Source: an uncultured Pseudodesulfovibrio sp. (GTDB taxonomy: Bacteria; Desulfobacterota; Desulfovibrionia; Desulfovibrionales; Desulfovibrionaceae). From it: 64,000 bases of DNA. Position 1 is the stretch's first letter, and every line of letters begins with the position of its first letter. The notes under the pieces were generated by a model. The model was not told the DNA's origin and searched no databases. It worked only from the letters and a program-made list of their open reading frames with translations. This document shows positions 1 through 8,559 of the stretch, in pieces. The position numbers and the translations under genes were made by a program. The stretch spans positions 909,740 through 973,739 of the forward strand of contig NZ_OY776488.1 of assembly GCF_963675635.1 (NCBI RefSeq), read 5' to 3'.

Positions 1-255
1 TTACAGCCGAGTCTCATCGTTGGATATGGTTACACTGCAATTGTCGTGGCATGGCTTGCACGCCTTGAACCACTGAATATTGCCTTTGCCTCCTTCCTGT
101 TGGCGGCATTGCGGGTGGGCGTGGAGAACTTGCAACTTGAATTGCAGATTCCTGCGGCGTTCGGTGTGATCATGGAAGGTATGATACTATTGACTGTTCT
201 GGCCGGACAGTTCTTCCTTTTATATACTTTGGAACGCAAGCAGAGGCAGGATTAA
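1..255 (+). CDS. ABC transporter permease, C-terminal fragment (BmpA/nucleoside family)
   Basis: This is the last 84 codons of a gene that begins before the window. The reading frame is open from base 1. The residues are mostly hydrophobic, with a membrane segment near the end (G-M-I-L-L-T-V-L-A-G-Q-F-F) and a short charged tail. A second, related permease starts 4 bp downstream and a double-domain ATPase follows, which is the usual order for BmpA-type purine nucleoside importers (NupP-NupQ-NupO type). The binding protein would lie upstream, outside the window. The family call rests mainly on these neighbours. Confidence 0.75.
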   Translation, partial: LQPSLIVGYGYTAIVVAWLARLEPLNIAFASFLLAALRVGVENLQLELQIPAAFGVIMEGMILLTVLAGQFFLLYTLERKQRQD

Positions 256-259
256 GCGT

Positions 260-1177
260 ATGTGGGAATTTCTGATACCGCTTTTTGCTGCAACGGTGCA
301 GTCTGGAACGCCTATTCTTTATGCCACACTGGGTGAAATGATGACTGAGAAGGGCGGAGTGCTTAATCTCGGTGTCGAAGGCATAATGTCCGTTGCCGCT
401 CTGACCGCATTTTGGATCAGTTTAACCACTGGCTCTCCATGGCTTGGTTTTCTTGCAGGTGGCATAGCTGGAATGGCTTTCGCCTCACTGCATGGCTTTG
501 TCTGCATTACCTGCCTCGGGAATCAAGTTGTATCAGGCTTGGCCTTGACTATCCTCGGCACTGGACTGACTCACTATCTCGGCGTTCCGTATGTTGGTTT
601 GCCTGCTCCCGGATTCAGTCCCTTCGATTTCCCCCTGTTGTCTCAGATTCCGGTTGTTGGCGAGATATTCTTCAAGCATGACATGCTGGTCTATGTCTCA
701 TTCATCGTACCTTTTCTGTTCTGGTTCTTCTTCAAAAAGACCAGCCTTGGCCTGCATGTGACAGCTACAGGCGAGATGCCTGCCGCTGCTGCCGCAGTCG
801 GTCTGAAGCCTGTGGCACTTCGGTATTTCGCGGTTATTGCCGGTGGATTTCTCATAGGCCTCGGCGGGGCGTATCTTTCTCTTGCATACACACATCTCTG
901 GACAAACGGATTGTCCGGCGGACGTGGATGGATTGCAGTGGCCTTGGTTATTTTTGCTTTCTGGAGGCCGGGAAGAGCTGTTGTTGGCGCGTATCTTTTT
1001 GGAGGCGTCATGGCTTTTCAACTTCGTTTGCAGGCCATCGGTACGAATCTTCCGTCTTCATTGCTGCTCATGCTGCCATATTTGTTGACTATTCTGGTCT
1101 TGATTTTGTCCGCATGGCGTGGCCGTCGTGTAGATGGACCTGCCGCTCTCGGTACCAACATCGAGCCGGAGGGGTAG
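260..1177 (+). CDS. ABC transporter permease, BmpA/nucleoside import family (NupQ-like)
   Basis: A 305-residue inner-membrane protein with about eight to nine hydrophobic segments. The N-terminal region contains T-P-I-L-Y-A-T-L-G-E and E-K-G-G-V-L-N-L-G-V-E-G, hallmarks of the branched-chain/BmpA permease superfamily. It would pair with the permease ending at 255 to form the channel of a nucleoside (or similar) importer. ATG start 4 bp after the previous stop and a 3-bp gap to the ATPase indicate one operon. The exact substrate cannot be read from sequence; sugar or riboflavin-like substrates are known for relatives. Confidence 0.85.
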   Translation: MWEFLIPLFAATVQSGTPILYATLGEMMTEKGGVLNLGVEGIMSVAALTAFWISLTTGSPWLGFLAGGIAGMAFASLHGFVCITCLGNQVVSGLALTILGTGLTHYLGVPYVGLPAPGFSPFDFPLLSQIPVVGEIFFKHDMLVYVSFIVPFLFWFFFKKTSLGLHVTATGEMPAAAAAVGLKPVALRYFAVIAGGFLIGLGGAYLSLAYTHLWTNGLSGGRGWIAVALVIFAFWRPGRAVVGAYLFGGVMAFQLRLQAIGTNLPSSLLLMLPYLLTILVLILSAWRGRRVDGPAALGTNIEPEG

Positions 1178-1180
1178 TAC

Positions 1181-2716
1181 GTGACTGATTTTCTGTATAC
1201 TCGTCCGGTTCCCTGTCGGCCTGTAGAGGCGGGAGTGAAACCCGTGGTCCGTCTGAAGGGACTTACCAAGCGGTTCGGTAAAGTTCTGGCCAACGATTCC
1301 ATTACTCTTGACGTTTATCCCGGCCGTATCAAAGCGTTACTTGGCGAGAATGGTGCAGGTAAATCCACCATGATGTCCATGCTGGCCGGTCGTTACAAAC
1401 CGGATGAAGGTACCATCGAGATTGACGGAAAAGCAGTGTATTTTTCTTCATCCAAGGATGCGATCGCTGCCGGAATCGGCATGGTGTATCAACATTTCAT
1501 GTTGGTAGATTCCATGACCGTTACTGAAAATGTCCTTCTGGGTCAGGAGGGCAGTTTCTTCGTCAACCGTAAAGAAATGGCGAAACGAGTCGGGGAGCTG
1601 GCGGACAAATATGATATGGAAATTGATCCAGAGGCCCGTATAGCCGATCTTTCCATGGGTGAGCGACAGTTGGTTGAGATCTTGAAATTGCTCTATCGCG
1701 AAAGTCGTATTCTCATTTTTGATGAACCGACAGCTGTTCTGACCCCTGAAGAAACCGCACGATTGTTTAAAGCCCTGTGGCGTATGACCGAGCAGGGGAA
1801 ATCCATTATTTTCATCAGCCATAAGCTGGAAGAAGTCATTGCCCTGGCGGATGAAATCGCCATTCTGCGTCGTGGCAGAATTGAGGGTGAACTTGATCCA
1901 AATACGATTGAATCCAAGGCTGATCTGGCTTCTCGTATGGTCGGCAAAGAAGTATTGTTGGAAGTTGATCGTGAACCGGTGGAAAAGGGTGATACTGTCC
2001 TTGAAGTTGTTAACCTCACGGGACTCGGACTGTCCAAGGTTGACCTGGATGTTCAGCAAGGTGAGATTGTGGCTATCGTGGGCGTGGCTGGCAACGGCCA
2101 GAAAGCGTTGGTCGAAGCCGTAACAGGTCTGATAAAACCACCGCTCGATACCGTGTTTATTATGGGACAGCCTTGGCGCAAATTTTTTGCCGAATCTACC
2201 TGGAACAGGTCTATGTGCTATATTCCTGAAGATAGACTCGGATTGGCTACTCTGCCGAATCAGAATCTGGTGGACAACCTGCTGTTGACTACACGTAAGG
2301 GATTCGCCAAAGGATGGTTGCTGGATAAGAAAAAGGCCGCTAAAGATACTATTGAACTCATCAAGAAGTTTGATATTCGTCCGGGCAGGATACATGCCCT
2401 GGCATGGCAGCTTTCGGGTGGCAACTTGCAAAAGGCTGTCCTTGCACGTGAGTTGTACCGGGAACCTCGTTTGATTGTTGCAGAACAACCGACCCAGGGG
2501 TTGGATGTTTCTGCAACTGAAGAAGTGTGGAATCGGTTACTCGAAGCACGGTCAATGGCTGGCGTATTGCTCGTAACCGGAGATTTGAACGAGGCTTTGC
2601 AGCTCGCTGATCGTGTTGCGGTTATTTATCGTGGGAGAATTCTTGACATTCTCGACACGGCAGATGAAGGAACATCTCGTAAGATTGGTCCGCTCATGGC
2701 GGGCATCGTGGAATAG
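1181..2716 (+). CDS. ABC transporter ATP-binding protein, two ATPase domains (NupO/YufO-like)
   Basis: A 511-residue protein with two fused ABC ATPase domains. The first has an intact Walker A (GENGAGKST, residues 55-63), signature L-S-M-G-E-R-Q and Walker B I-L-I-F-D-E-P. The second has a degenerate Walker A region (V-A-G-N-G-Q-K-A) but a clear signature L-S-G-G-N-L-Q-K and an E-Q-P-T-Q-G-L-D segment, as usual for the second half of sugar/nucleoside importer ATPases. The start used is a GTG just after the permease stop. It energises the importer formed with the two preceding permeases. Confidence 0.88.
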   Translation: MTDFLYTRPVPCRPVEAGVKPVVRLKGLTKRFGKVLANDSITLDVYPGRIKALLGENGAGKSTMMSMLAGRYKPDEGTIEIDGKAVYFSSSKDAIAAGIGMVYQHFMLVDSMTVTENVLLGQEGSFFVNRKEMAKRVGELADKYDMEIDPEARIADLSMGERQLVEILKLLYRESRILIFDEPTAVLTPEETARLFKALWRMTEQGKSIIFISHKLEEVIALADEIAILRRGRIEGELDPNTIESKADLASRMVGKEVLLEVDREPVEKGDTVLEVVNLTGLGLSKVDLDVQQGEIVAIVGVAGNGQKALVEAVTGLIKPPLDTVFIMGQPWRKFFAESTWNRSMCYIPEDRLGLATLPNQNLVDNLLLTTRKGFAKGWLLDKKKAAKDTIELIKKFDIRPGRIHALAWQLSGGNLQKAVLARELYREPRLIVAEQPTQGLDVSATEEVWNRLLEARSMAGVLLVTGDLNEALQLADRVAVIYRGRILDILDTADEGTSRKIGPLMAGIVE

Positions 2717-2787
2717 GCGTTAGGTGCACTCATTTTATTCAGCCCGCATGGTCTGGATGTGACTCTCAATGTTTTAAGGAGAAAGGT

Positions 2788-3549
2788 ATGAAGTTCAATA
2801 AGTTTAATGTCGTAGCTGTTATGGCTGTCGCCATGCTGCTTGGTGTTCTGTCTGTTTCCGCATTTGCAGGAACCACCTTGGAAAAGGTTAAAGCTGCTGG
2901 CGAAATCGCTGTAGGTAACAGCCCCGATTATCCGCCGTTTGAATCAATTGGTGACAATGGCGAACGCGTTGGCTTTGATATCGATTTGCTTGCTGCCATG
3001 TCCGAGAAAATGGGCCTGAAGATCAAATGGGTCACCATGGAATTTGCTGCCATCGTCACTGCTGTCCAGTCCGGCCAGGTTGACATGGGTATGTCCGGTT
3101 TCAGTATCACTCCCGATCGCGCCAAGCAGGTAAGCTTTTCCGCTCCGTATATTGCCAGCGGTCAGGTTATCGTCACCCGTCCCGATTCCGACATTGCATC
3201 TGCTGCCGATCTCAAAGGCAAGAAGATTGCCGTTCAGCTTGGAACTACTGGTGAACAGCAGGCCGATAAGATCGAAGGTGCCGAAGTCGTCAAGCCTGAA
3301 AGCTACAACATTGCTTTCATGATGCTGCGCAACAAGGCTGCCGATGCCGTCATCGCCGACCTGTCCGTTGCAGATGAGTACATGAAGCAGGGTACTTTCA
3401 AGCGTGCTGGTGAGCCTTTGTCCTATGAGGAATTTGCCATCATTTCCCGCAAAGGTAATGATCCGCTTCTCGGTGCTTTGAATGAAGCTCTGGAGGCCGT
3501 CAAAAAAGACGGTACTTACGACGCTCTCGTGAAGAAGTGGAATCTCTAG
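2788..3549 (+). CDS. amino acid ABC transporter, periplasmic substrate-binding protein (family 3)
   Basis: A 253-residue exported binding protein. A typical signal peptide ends near residue 27 (S-V-S-A-F-A). The mature part carries the family-3 pattern: V-G-N-S-P-D-Y-P-P-F-E, then G-F-D-I-D-L-L-A-A-M and D-M-G-M-S-G-F-S-I-T-P-D-R. This fits polar or basic amino-acid binding proteins. A ribosome-binding site (AAGGAGAAAGG) precedes the ATG. The permease follows after a hairpin at 3560-3583, so the more abundant binding protein may be set by differential expression. No matching ATPase gene is nearby. Confidence 0.88.
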   Translation: MKFNKFNVVAVMAVAMLLGVLSVSAFAGTTLEKVKAAGEIAVGNSPDYPPFESIGDNGERVGFDIDLLAAMSEKMGLKIKWVTMEFAAIVTAVQSGQVDMGMSGFSITPDRAKQVSFSAPYIASGQVIVTRPDSDIASAADLKGKKIAVQLGTTGEQQADKIEGAEVVKPESYNIAFMMLRNKAADAVIADLSVADEYMKQGTFKRAGEPLSYEEFAIISRKGNDPLLGALNEALEAVKKDGTYDALVKKWNL

Positions 3550-3559
3550 TATAACTTTG

Positions 3560-3583
3560 CCGGGAGGGAAACTTCCCTCCCGG
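3560..3583 (+). terminator. intra-operon hairpin between binding protein and permease
   Basis: Inverted repeat CCGGGAGGGAA / TTCCCTCCCGG, about 11 bp of stem with a very short loop, followed by CTTGTCTTTTC. It sits between a binding-protein gene and its permease. It may act as a partial terminator or an mRNA-stabilising structure that keeps binding protein in excess; that role is inferred. Confidence 0.6.
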
Positions 3584-3605
3584 CTTGTCTTTTCAGGAGC
3601 CGATA

Positions 3606-4316
3606 GTGGATTTCGCTCTAGTTTTCAAACATTACGACATGCTTCTCAATGGCGCTATTGCGTCCCTTGAGGTCACATTTGGCGCGCTCATCATGGGTCT
3701 TGTTCTTGGTACTCTCGCCGGAACATGTCGTATTAGCCGCCGGTTTTATATCCGTGTCATTGCGGATGCATATATTCAGATTATTCGCGGCACCCCGATG
3801 TTATTGCAGATTTTTTTCTTTTACCTCGGATTTCCGCAGATATACATGATGATTACTGGTGAAGGAATTTCCCCGGACCCATTGATTACAGGTATGATTG
3901 CCCTTGGTATTAATAGTGGCGCATATAACGCCGAGATCATTCGCGCAGGCATCCAATCCATTAATAAGGGGCAGATGGAAGCAGCCCGCAGTACCGGGTT
4001 GCGTCATGTGCAGGCAATGACCTACGTCATACTGCCTCAAGCCTTGCGACGCATGATTCCGCCTTTGGGTAACGAGTTGATCGTCCTGCTTAAGGATTCC
4101 TCGCTTATTTCCACTATTGGTGTGGCCGAACTTATGTACTCCGCAAAAGTCCTTGGAGCACGGTATTACACGTATGTTCCGTTCCTCGTGGGAGCAGGCT
4201 GCATTTACCTTGTGCTGACGTTCTCCTTCTCTCGTTTTTTCAATGCTCTTGAAAAGAAGTTGTCTGCAGGCAGCGGTGCGCGTGAGAATGCCGGAAAGAT
4301 TCCGGATTTGGGCTAA
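3606..4316 (+). CDS. amino acid ABC transporter permease (His/Glu/Gln/Arg type)
   Basis: A 236-residue integral membrane permease. It contains the EAA-type loop: E-A-A-R-S-T-G-L-R-H followed by L-P-Q-A-L-R-R-M-I-P-P. The GTG start at 3606 is preferred over an in-frame TTG at 3585, because AGGAG lies 6 bp before the GTG while the TTG directly abuts the upstream hairpin. It should work with the preceding family-3 binding protein to import an amino acid. The usual third component, a GlnQ-type ATPase, does not follow: a terminator and then dGTPase come next. Confidence 0.87.
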   Translation: MDFALVFKHYDMLLNGAIASLEVTFGALIMGLVLGTLAGTCRISRRFYIRVIADAYIQIIRGTPMLLQIFFFYLGFPQIYMMITGEGISPDPLITGMIALGINSGAYNAEIIRAGIQSINKGQMEAARSTGLRHVQAMTYVILPQALRRMIPPLGNELIVLLKDSSLISTIGVAELMYSAKVLGARYYTYVPFLVGAGCIYLVLTFSFSRFFNALEKKLSAGSGARENAGKIPDLG

Positions 4317-4336
4317 AACGTACTACTTAGATTCTC

Positions 4337-4376
4337 AAGCCCCTTCCGGTGACTTCCGGAAGGGGCTTTATTTTGT
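4337..4376 (+). terminator. rho-independent terminator after the amino-acid permease
   Basis: Perfect stem AAGCCCCTTCCGG / CCGGAAGGGGCTT with a 6-base loop, followed by a T-rich run (TATTTTGTTTTG). Confidence 0.88.
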
Positions 4377-4414
4377 TTTGAGTTCCACGTAATCGATACA
4401 GACCGGGAGGGATC

Positions 4415-5689
4415 GTGAAAAATAGTTTTTATAATGAGTTCGATACTGAGTGGATAGGGCGGGGACAATCAAAAAACGTCAAAGGCCGTACTCCGTTTGA
4501 ACAAGATCGTGATCGTATCATTTATTCTCCGGCCTTTCGTCGGTTGCAGAACAAAACCCAGGTGTTTCTGTCTGGTGAGTTTGATTTTTACCGCACCCGT
4601 CTGACGCACTCTATGGAGGTTTCACAGATAGGTCGTTCTATCGTGAATCATCTTAACCGTTCTTCTGATGCTCTTTCTGACGACTTCAGAATCGATCAGG
4701 ATTTGGTTGAATCTATTTGTCTGGCGCATGATATAGGGCATCCTTCTTTTGGGCATGCCGGTGAACAGGTACTCAATGAGTTGATGCTGGAATCAGGTGG
4801 TTTCGAAGGAAACGCACAGAATCTCCGTATTCTGGTTGACCTCTTTTATCGGGATAAGACTGAGTGGTCTGGCATGAATCCGACAAGAGCGTTTCTTGAT
4901 GGGATGCTCAAATACAAAACATTATTCTCTAGTTCAGAAAAGAAAAAGAACCATTTCATTTACGATTTCCAAAAGGATATTTTGGATTTCGTTAGTCCAG
5001 ATATCTCTTTTCCAGAATTATTTGCTACAGAAAAAACGTTAAATTCCTTCAAATCATTAGAATGTAGGATCATGGATTGGGCTGATGACATCGCCTATTC
5101 AATCCATGACATTGATGATGGAATCCGTGCTGGCTTCATAACGGTGAAAAAAGTACATAACTGGATGGAAGACAAAGATACTGAATACACCGGTAATGAT
5201 AGGGATTTCCTTGCAAAGCTCGCGACTGCCATTACGGATGACACCTTCAGTGCTTTTCTGGCCCGTCTTATCGGCACGTTTATTCATGGTACCAAATTTG
5301 TCGAACGGGAAAATGCATTTGCAGAAAAAACACATCGATATGCTTTTGACATTCAGATCAGGGAAGAGTGTACTGCGTTGTGTACACTACTCAAAATGTT
5401 ATCCATAAATCTTGTTTTTCACACACCCCAAGTCCACCAGCTTGAGTATAAAGGCGGACGAATTCTACGAGAACTCTTTACGGTTATGGAAGATGAATAT
5501 GTTATAAAAGCTGCTCCCGAGTATCGTCTATTACCAGCTCATTATCATAAATCGCTGCAAGAACATGCGGCGCCGGATCGTCGACGTATGCTGTGTGATT
5601 ACATTTCAGGCATGACTGACGGGTTTGTAGTAAGAACATATAAGCGACTTTTCGATCCCGAATTCGGATCGATCAATGATCTGATCTGA
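4415..5689 (+). CDS. dgt: deoxyguanosinetriphosphate triphosphohydrolase-like protein
   Basis: A 424-residue HD-superfamily phosphohydrolase that cleaves dGTP (or other dNTPs) to the deoxynucleoside and triphosphate. Metal-binding motifs are visible: R-L-T-H-S-M-E-V near residue 63, and A-H-D-I-G-H-P-S-F-G-H-A-G, the HD signature, near residue 107. The N-terminal R-R-L-Q-N-K-T-Q-V segment is typical of the family. GTG start with GGGAGG 4 bp upstream. It stands alone between two terminators. Confidence 0.9.
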   Translation: MKNSFYNEFDTEWIGRGQSKNVKGRTPFEQDRDRIIYSPAFRRLQNKTQVFLSGEFDFYRTRLTHSMEVSQIGRSIVNHLNRSSDALSDDFRIDQDLVESICLAHDIGHPSFGHAGEQVLNELMLESGGFEGNAQNLRILVDLFYRDKTEWSGMNPTRAFLDGMLKYKTLFSSSEKKKNHFIYDFQKDILDFVSPDISFPELFATEKTLNSFKSLECRIMDWADDIAYSIHDIDDGIRAGFITVKKVHNWMEDKDTEYTGNDRDFLAKLATAITDDTFSAFLARLIGTFIHGTKFVERENAFAEKTHRYAFDIQIREECTALCTLLKMLSINLVFHTPQVHQLEYKGGRILRELFTVMEDEYVIKAAPEYRLLPAHYHKSLQEHAAPDRRRMLCDYISGMTDGFVVRTYKRLFDPEFGSINDLI

Positions 5690-5711
5690 TAGGCCCGGAC
5701 TGATTGGATAC

Positions 5712-5746
5712 AAAAAAGCCCTGATTGTATATCAGGGCTTTTCTTA
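5712..5746. terminator. bidirectional terminator between dgt and the lipoprotein gene
   Basis: Stem AAGCCCTGAT / ATCAGGGCTT with a 5-base loop. A-tract on the left and T-tract on the right, so it can serve both convergent genes. Confidence 0.85.
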
Positions 5747-5752
5747 TATCAG

Positions 5753-5974
5753 CTACTGTTCTTTGATGACTTCAATGTCTTCCTGATTGAGGATGACCTT
5801 TTTACCCTCGTCATCTTCAAATTTATAGGTTTCGCTTTGGACGTCATACTCAGGTGAACCGTTGGCAACGTAGGTTTTACCTGTATTTGTTGTTATCATG
5901 TATTTTTTTGAGAAACATGCCGTCAAAGAAAATGCAAAGATACACAACATGACAAGCGTGAAGAAGCGTTTCAT
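5753..5974 (-). CDS. small lipoprotein, YgdI/YgdR-like (DUF903)
   Basis: A 73-residue protein with a lipoprotein signal peptide: hydrophobic stretch, then L-T-A-C with the lipidated Cys at position 20. The rest (Y-M-I-T-T-N-T-G-K-T-Y ... Y-K-F-E-D-D-E-G) matches the small SH3-like fold of YgdI/YgdR proteins, which lack a defined function. ATG start. It is a single gene, convergent with dgt. Confidence 0.8.
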   Translation of the reverse strand: MKRFFTLVMLCIFAFSLTACFSKKYMITTNTGKTYVANGSPEYDVQSETYKFEDDEGKKVILNQEDIEVIKEQ

Positions 5975-6070
5975 TGATGACCCCTTGTAAGCATTGATTG
6001 ATATTTCTTTCTTACAATCTGTTCACACTTTTTATCAACTCCTATTTTTCAAAAAGAGTTGTTTTCCGTT

Positions 6071-6856
6071 TTAGGCGAAGAGCGATTCACCTCGACTCAG
6101 GAGGTCGTCCACCTGATTGTCGCTCAAGTCGAGACGGCGTGCGATTTTTTCGATTTCGGTAGCCGCATCAAAGAGCGGGTAGTCACTGCCGAAAAGAATA
6201 CGGTCATGCGAAAAAGCTTCGAACATACGCTTCAGAAGGGTGTCATCCACAAAGTCCAGAACGCTTGAACAATCCACGTATACATCGGTCCCAGCGAGAT
6301 GCTCTATGGCGTATTCCCAGTGCTGGTATCCGCCCATGTGTGCCGCGATCATCACCGGCTTGGGAAAACGCTTGCGCAGTGCTGCCATCTTTTTCGGACA
6401 TGAAGGGTTTTCATCAGGCGGTAATCTATCGCCAACGTGGAACATGCAGACAAATCGTCCTTGAATAAGTTCCATCACTTCGAAAAAGGCTTCATCATCC
6501 ATCCTGAATCCTTGAAAATCAGGATGAAATTTGAGTCCCTGGATGCCGTTCTTTTCCAGACGATCAAGTTCTTCGGCGTTGCGGTCGAAGCCGGGATGTA
6601 CTGTTCCAAACGGGATGAAGCGAGGGTTGTTTTTTTTGAGTTCAATGGCCCAGTTATTGGCTGGGATGACCTGATTCGGAGTTGTGGCGGCAGTGAGGAT
6701 GACTGATTTGTCGATACCAGCTTCATCCAAACGTTCAATAAGGTCGGCGGCTATGCCCGTACCGACAGGTTTGATACCGTAGTGGCCTTCGAGTTGAGCA
6801 AGTACCTTGTGAGCGATTTTCGGATCAAAAGCGTGAGCGTGAATATCAATACGCAT
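6071..6856 (-). CDS. amidohydrolase-family protein (TIM-barrel metal hydrolase)
   Basis: A 261-residue protein of the amidohydrolase-2 type. The N-terminal I-D-I-H-A-H-A-F motif gives the HxH metal pair (His6, His8). Further candidate metal ligands are A-A-H-M-G-G near residue 170 and G-S-D-Y-P-L-F near residue 223. The substrate is unknown; relatives include decarboxylases and hydrolases. It lies 80 bp downstream of the thioesterase gene on the same strand, so it may or may not belong to that operon. Confidence 0.8.
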   Translation of the reverse strand: MRIDIHAHAFDPKIAHKVLAQLEGHYGIKPVGTGIAADLIERLDEAGIDKSVILTAATTPNQVIPANNWAIELKKNNPRFIPFGTVHPGFDRNAEELDRLEKNGIQGLKFHPDFQGFRMDDEAFFEVMELIQGRFVCMFHVGDRLPPDENPSCPKKMAALRKRFPKPVMIAAHMGGYQHWEYAIEHLAGTDVYVDCSSVLDFVDDTLLKRMFEAFSHDRILFGSDYPLFDAATEIEKIARRLDLSDNQVDDLLSRGESLFA

Positions 6857-6936
6857 GAGAAGTCCTTGCCGTGAAGCATGGCCTGCAACCGGCTATTTCA
6901 AGTTTTGTGAGTGAATATTTGTTTCGTGGTTTGTGA

Positions 6937-7353
6937 TTAGAAAAGATTTTTGAGCCAATCAGGGACACGGACTGGTTTTCCTTCCAGATTGACGCAGGCG
7001 TGACTGGTCATGCCGGTAGAGTGTAATACGGTCTTGTCGCGGTTCCATATTTCATAGGTAAAGTCGACTGAGGCCCTGCCCCATTTCTCAATACCTACAT
7101 GAATGTGGATTTCTTCATCATACCGGATGGGAACACGATATCTACACTGTGCTTCACGAACGGGAAGCATAATGCCGCGTCGTTCTGTTTCAGCATAACT
7201 CATGCCGGATTCCCTGATGAGCTTACTCCGTGCGCGTTCAAAAAGATGCAGGTACTCTGCATGATAGACCACGCCCATGGCATCTGTTTCGCCATAGGAT
7301 ATAAAGTGTGAATACCAACTGTCACACGCGGGAAAATCTGCTGTACGTGCCAT
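6937..7353 (-). CDS. acyl-CoA thioesterase, YbgC/4HBT hot-dog fold
   Basis: A 138-residue hot-dog-fold protein. Y-G-E-T-D-A-M-G-V-V-Y-H-A-E-Y near residue 20 is the YbgC signature with the catalytic Asp, followed by F-E-R-A-R-S. Length and motif fit acyl-CoA thioesterases of the 4-hydroxybenzoyl-CoA thioesterase family. Its start is immediately adjacent to the stop of the ApgM-like gene, so it is translated from the same mRNA as the threonine-pathway genes. The physiological acyl-CoA is not evident. Confidence 0.85.
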   Translation of the reverse strand: MARTADFPACDSWYSHFISYGETDAMGVVYHAEYLHLFERARSKLIRESGMSYAETERRGIMLPVREAQCRYRVPIRYDEEIHIHVGIEKWGRASVDFTYEIWNRDKTVLHSTGMTSHACVNLEGKPVRVPDWLKNLF

Positions 7354-8550
7354 TTATTTCAATCCGAATTTTTCTAAAGCAAACGAGAGAAGTTCATGGC
7401 CTCTTTCCAGTTTTAAACCAGTGGAGTCCGCTGTTTTCTCGTTAAAGGATTCGACACCTGATGCGTTGCAGCCAGGACCATTGAGAATGAATGGAACGGC
7501 GTCCATGGTGTGCGTACGTTCGACAATAGGCGTGAAGTGGTCACAGGTGATAATCCATGCGGTTTCTTCATCCTTGAGTGCTTCGCGCAGGGGAGCAACC
7601 ACGAGTGCGTCGAACCTGCTAATGGCTTCCACTTTGTCTTTGGCACTGCCGCCATGGCCGCATTCGTCCGGACCTTCTAGGTGAACAAATACGAAATCAT
7701 TGTCTTTCAGGAAATCAAGAGCGGCATTGACTTTGCCTTGATAGTTGGTTTCCAGCAGGCCTGTAGCTCCTTCAACGTCAATGACATCCATACCCGAAGC
7801 ATGTCCCAAGCCCTTGATAAGATCGACAGCGGAGATAACCGCGCCTCTCATGCCAGATGTTTCCATGAAATTCGGCAGGGTGAGCGGACGGCCCTGACCC
7901 CAGGGCCAGATGGAATTCGCCATGGAATTGTTGATGTTGCGATTCCCCAGCAACTCATTGGCCTCGAACACGAGATCCCATAGGAAAGGGCTTCTGGAAA
8001 ACACTCGAAGATCCGGCTTGATGGATTTATCTGTTATGTCGTGGGGTGGACTGATGAGCAGATTCGCATCTTCGGTCAGCGCGCCATCTTTCTGTACCAG
8101 AAGATGCCGATATTGAACGCCCGGGTAAAAGGTGTAAGTGTCGTTGCCGAGTCTTTTCTGCAACGCTTTAACCACAGGTCTGGAGACGTCAGTGGATATG
8201 TGACCTGAAGAATAGTCACGCATATATCCGTCGATAGTCAATTTGGAAACTGTGACCAGATTCAGCCGCCAGACCAGATCGTCCGTGCCCAGAGCAAGTC
8301 CTTGAGCTGCCGCTTCAATTGGACCGCGGCCAGTATGATAGGTGGCGGGATCAAAGCCGAGCAGGGACATGTTCGCCACATCGGAGCCGGGAGGCATCCC
8401 TTCTGGGACAGTCTGGGCGCGACCTATAATGCCGGTCTTAGCCAGTTCATCCATGTTGGGAGTATGCGCCGCATCCATGGTTGTTTTGCCGTCGAGTTCA
8501 TCCAGCGGCCAACCACCCATTCCATCGGCGATAAGGTACAAAACTTTCAT
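7354..8550 (-). CDS. ApgM-family phosphotransferase, probably homoserine kinase
   Basis: A 398-residue alkaline-phosphatase-superfamily protein of the archaeal-type, cofactor-independent phosphoglycerate mutase group (COG3635). It starts with the metal-binding L-I-A-D-G-M-G-G-W-P motif. It has P-P-G-S-D-V-A-N-M-S-L-L-G-F around residue 53, H-L-E-G-P-D-E-C-G-H-G-G near 292 and C-D-H-F-T-P-I near 341. The gene directly follows homoserine dehydrogenase (9-bp gap), and no classical thrB is in the window. From memory, genetic work in Desulfovibrio assigned a COG3635 member to homoserine kinase, so that role is favoured over glycolytic mutase. The function is inferred; the family is certain. Confidence 0.8.
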   Translation of the reverse strand: MKVLYLIADGMGGWPLDELDGKTTMDAAHTPNMDELAKTGIIGRAQTVPEGMPPGSDVANMSLLGFDPATYHTGRGPIEAAAQGLALGTDDLVWRLNLVTVSKLTIDGYMRDYSSGHISTDVSRPVVKALQKRLGNDTYTFYPGVQYRHLLVQKDGALTEDANLLISPPHDITDKSIKPDLRVFSRSPFLWDLVFEANELLGNRNINNSMANSIWPWGQGRPLTLPNFMETSGMRGAVISAVDLIKGLGHASGMDVIDVEGATGLLETNYQGKVNAALDFLKDNDFVFVHLEGPDECGHGGSAKDKVEAISRFDALVVAPLREALKDEETAWIITCDHFTPIVERTHTMDAVPFILNGPGCNASGVESFNEKTADSTGLKLERGHELLSFALEKFGLK

Positions 8551-8559
8551 TAGATGTCT

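Noticed and set aside
1448-2488. 346-codon open frame on the minus strand
   Set aside because: Antisense to the double-domain ABC ATPase, with no protein-like motifs.
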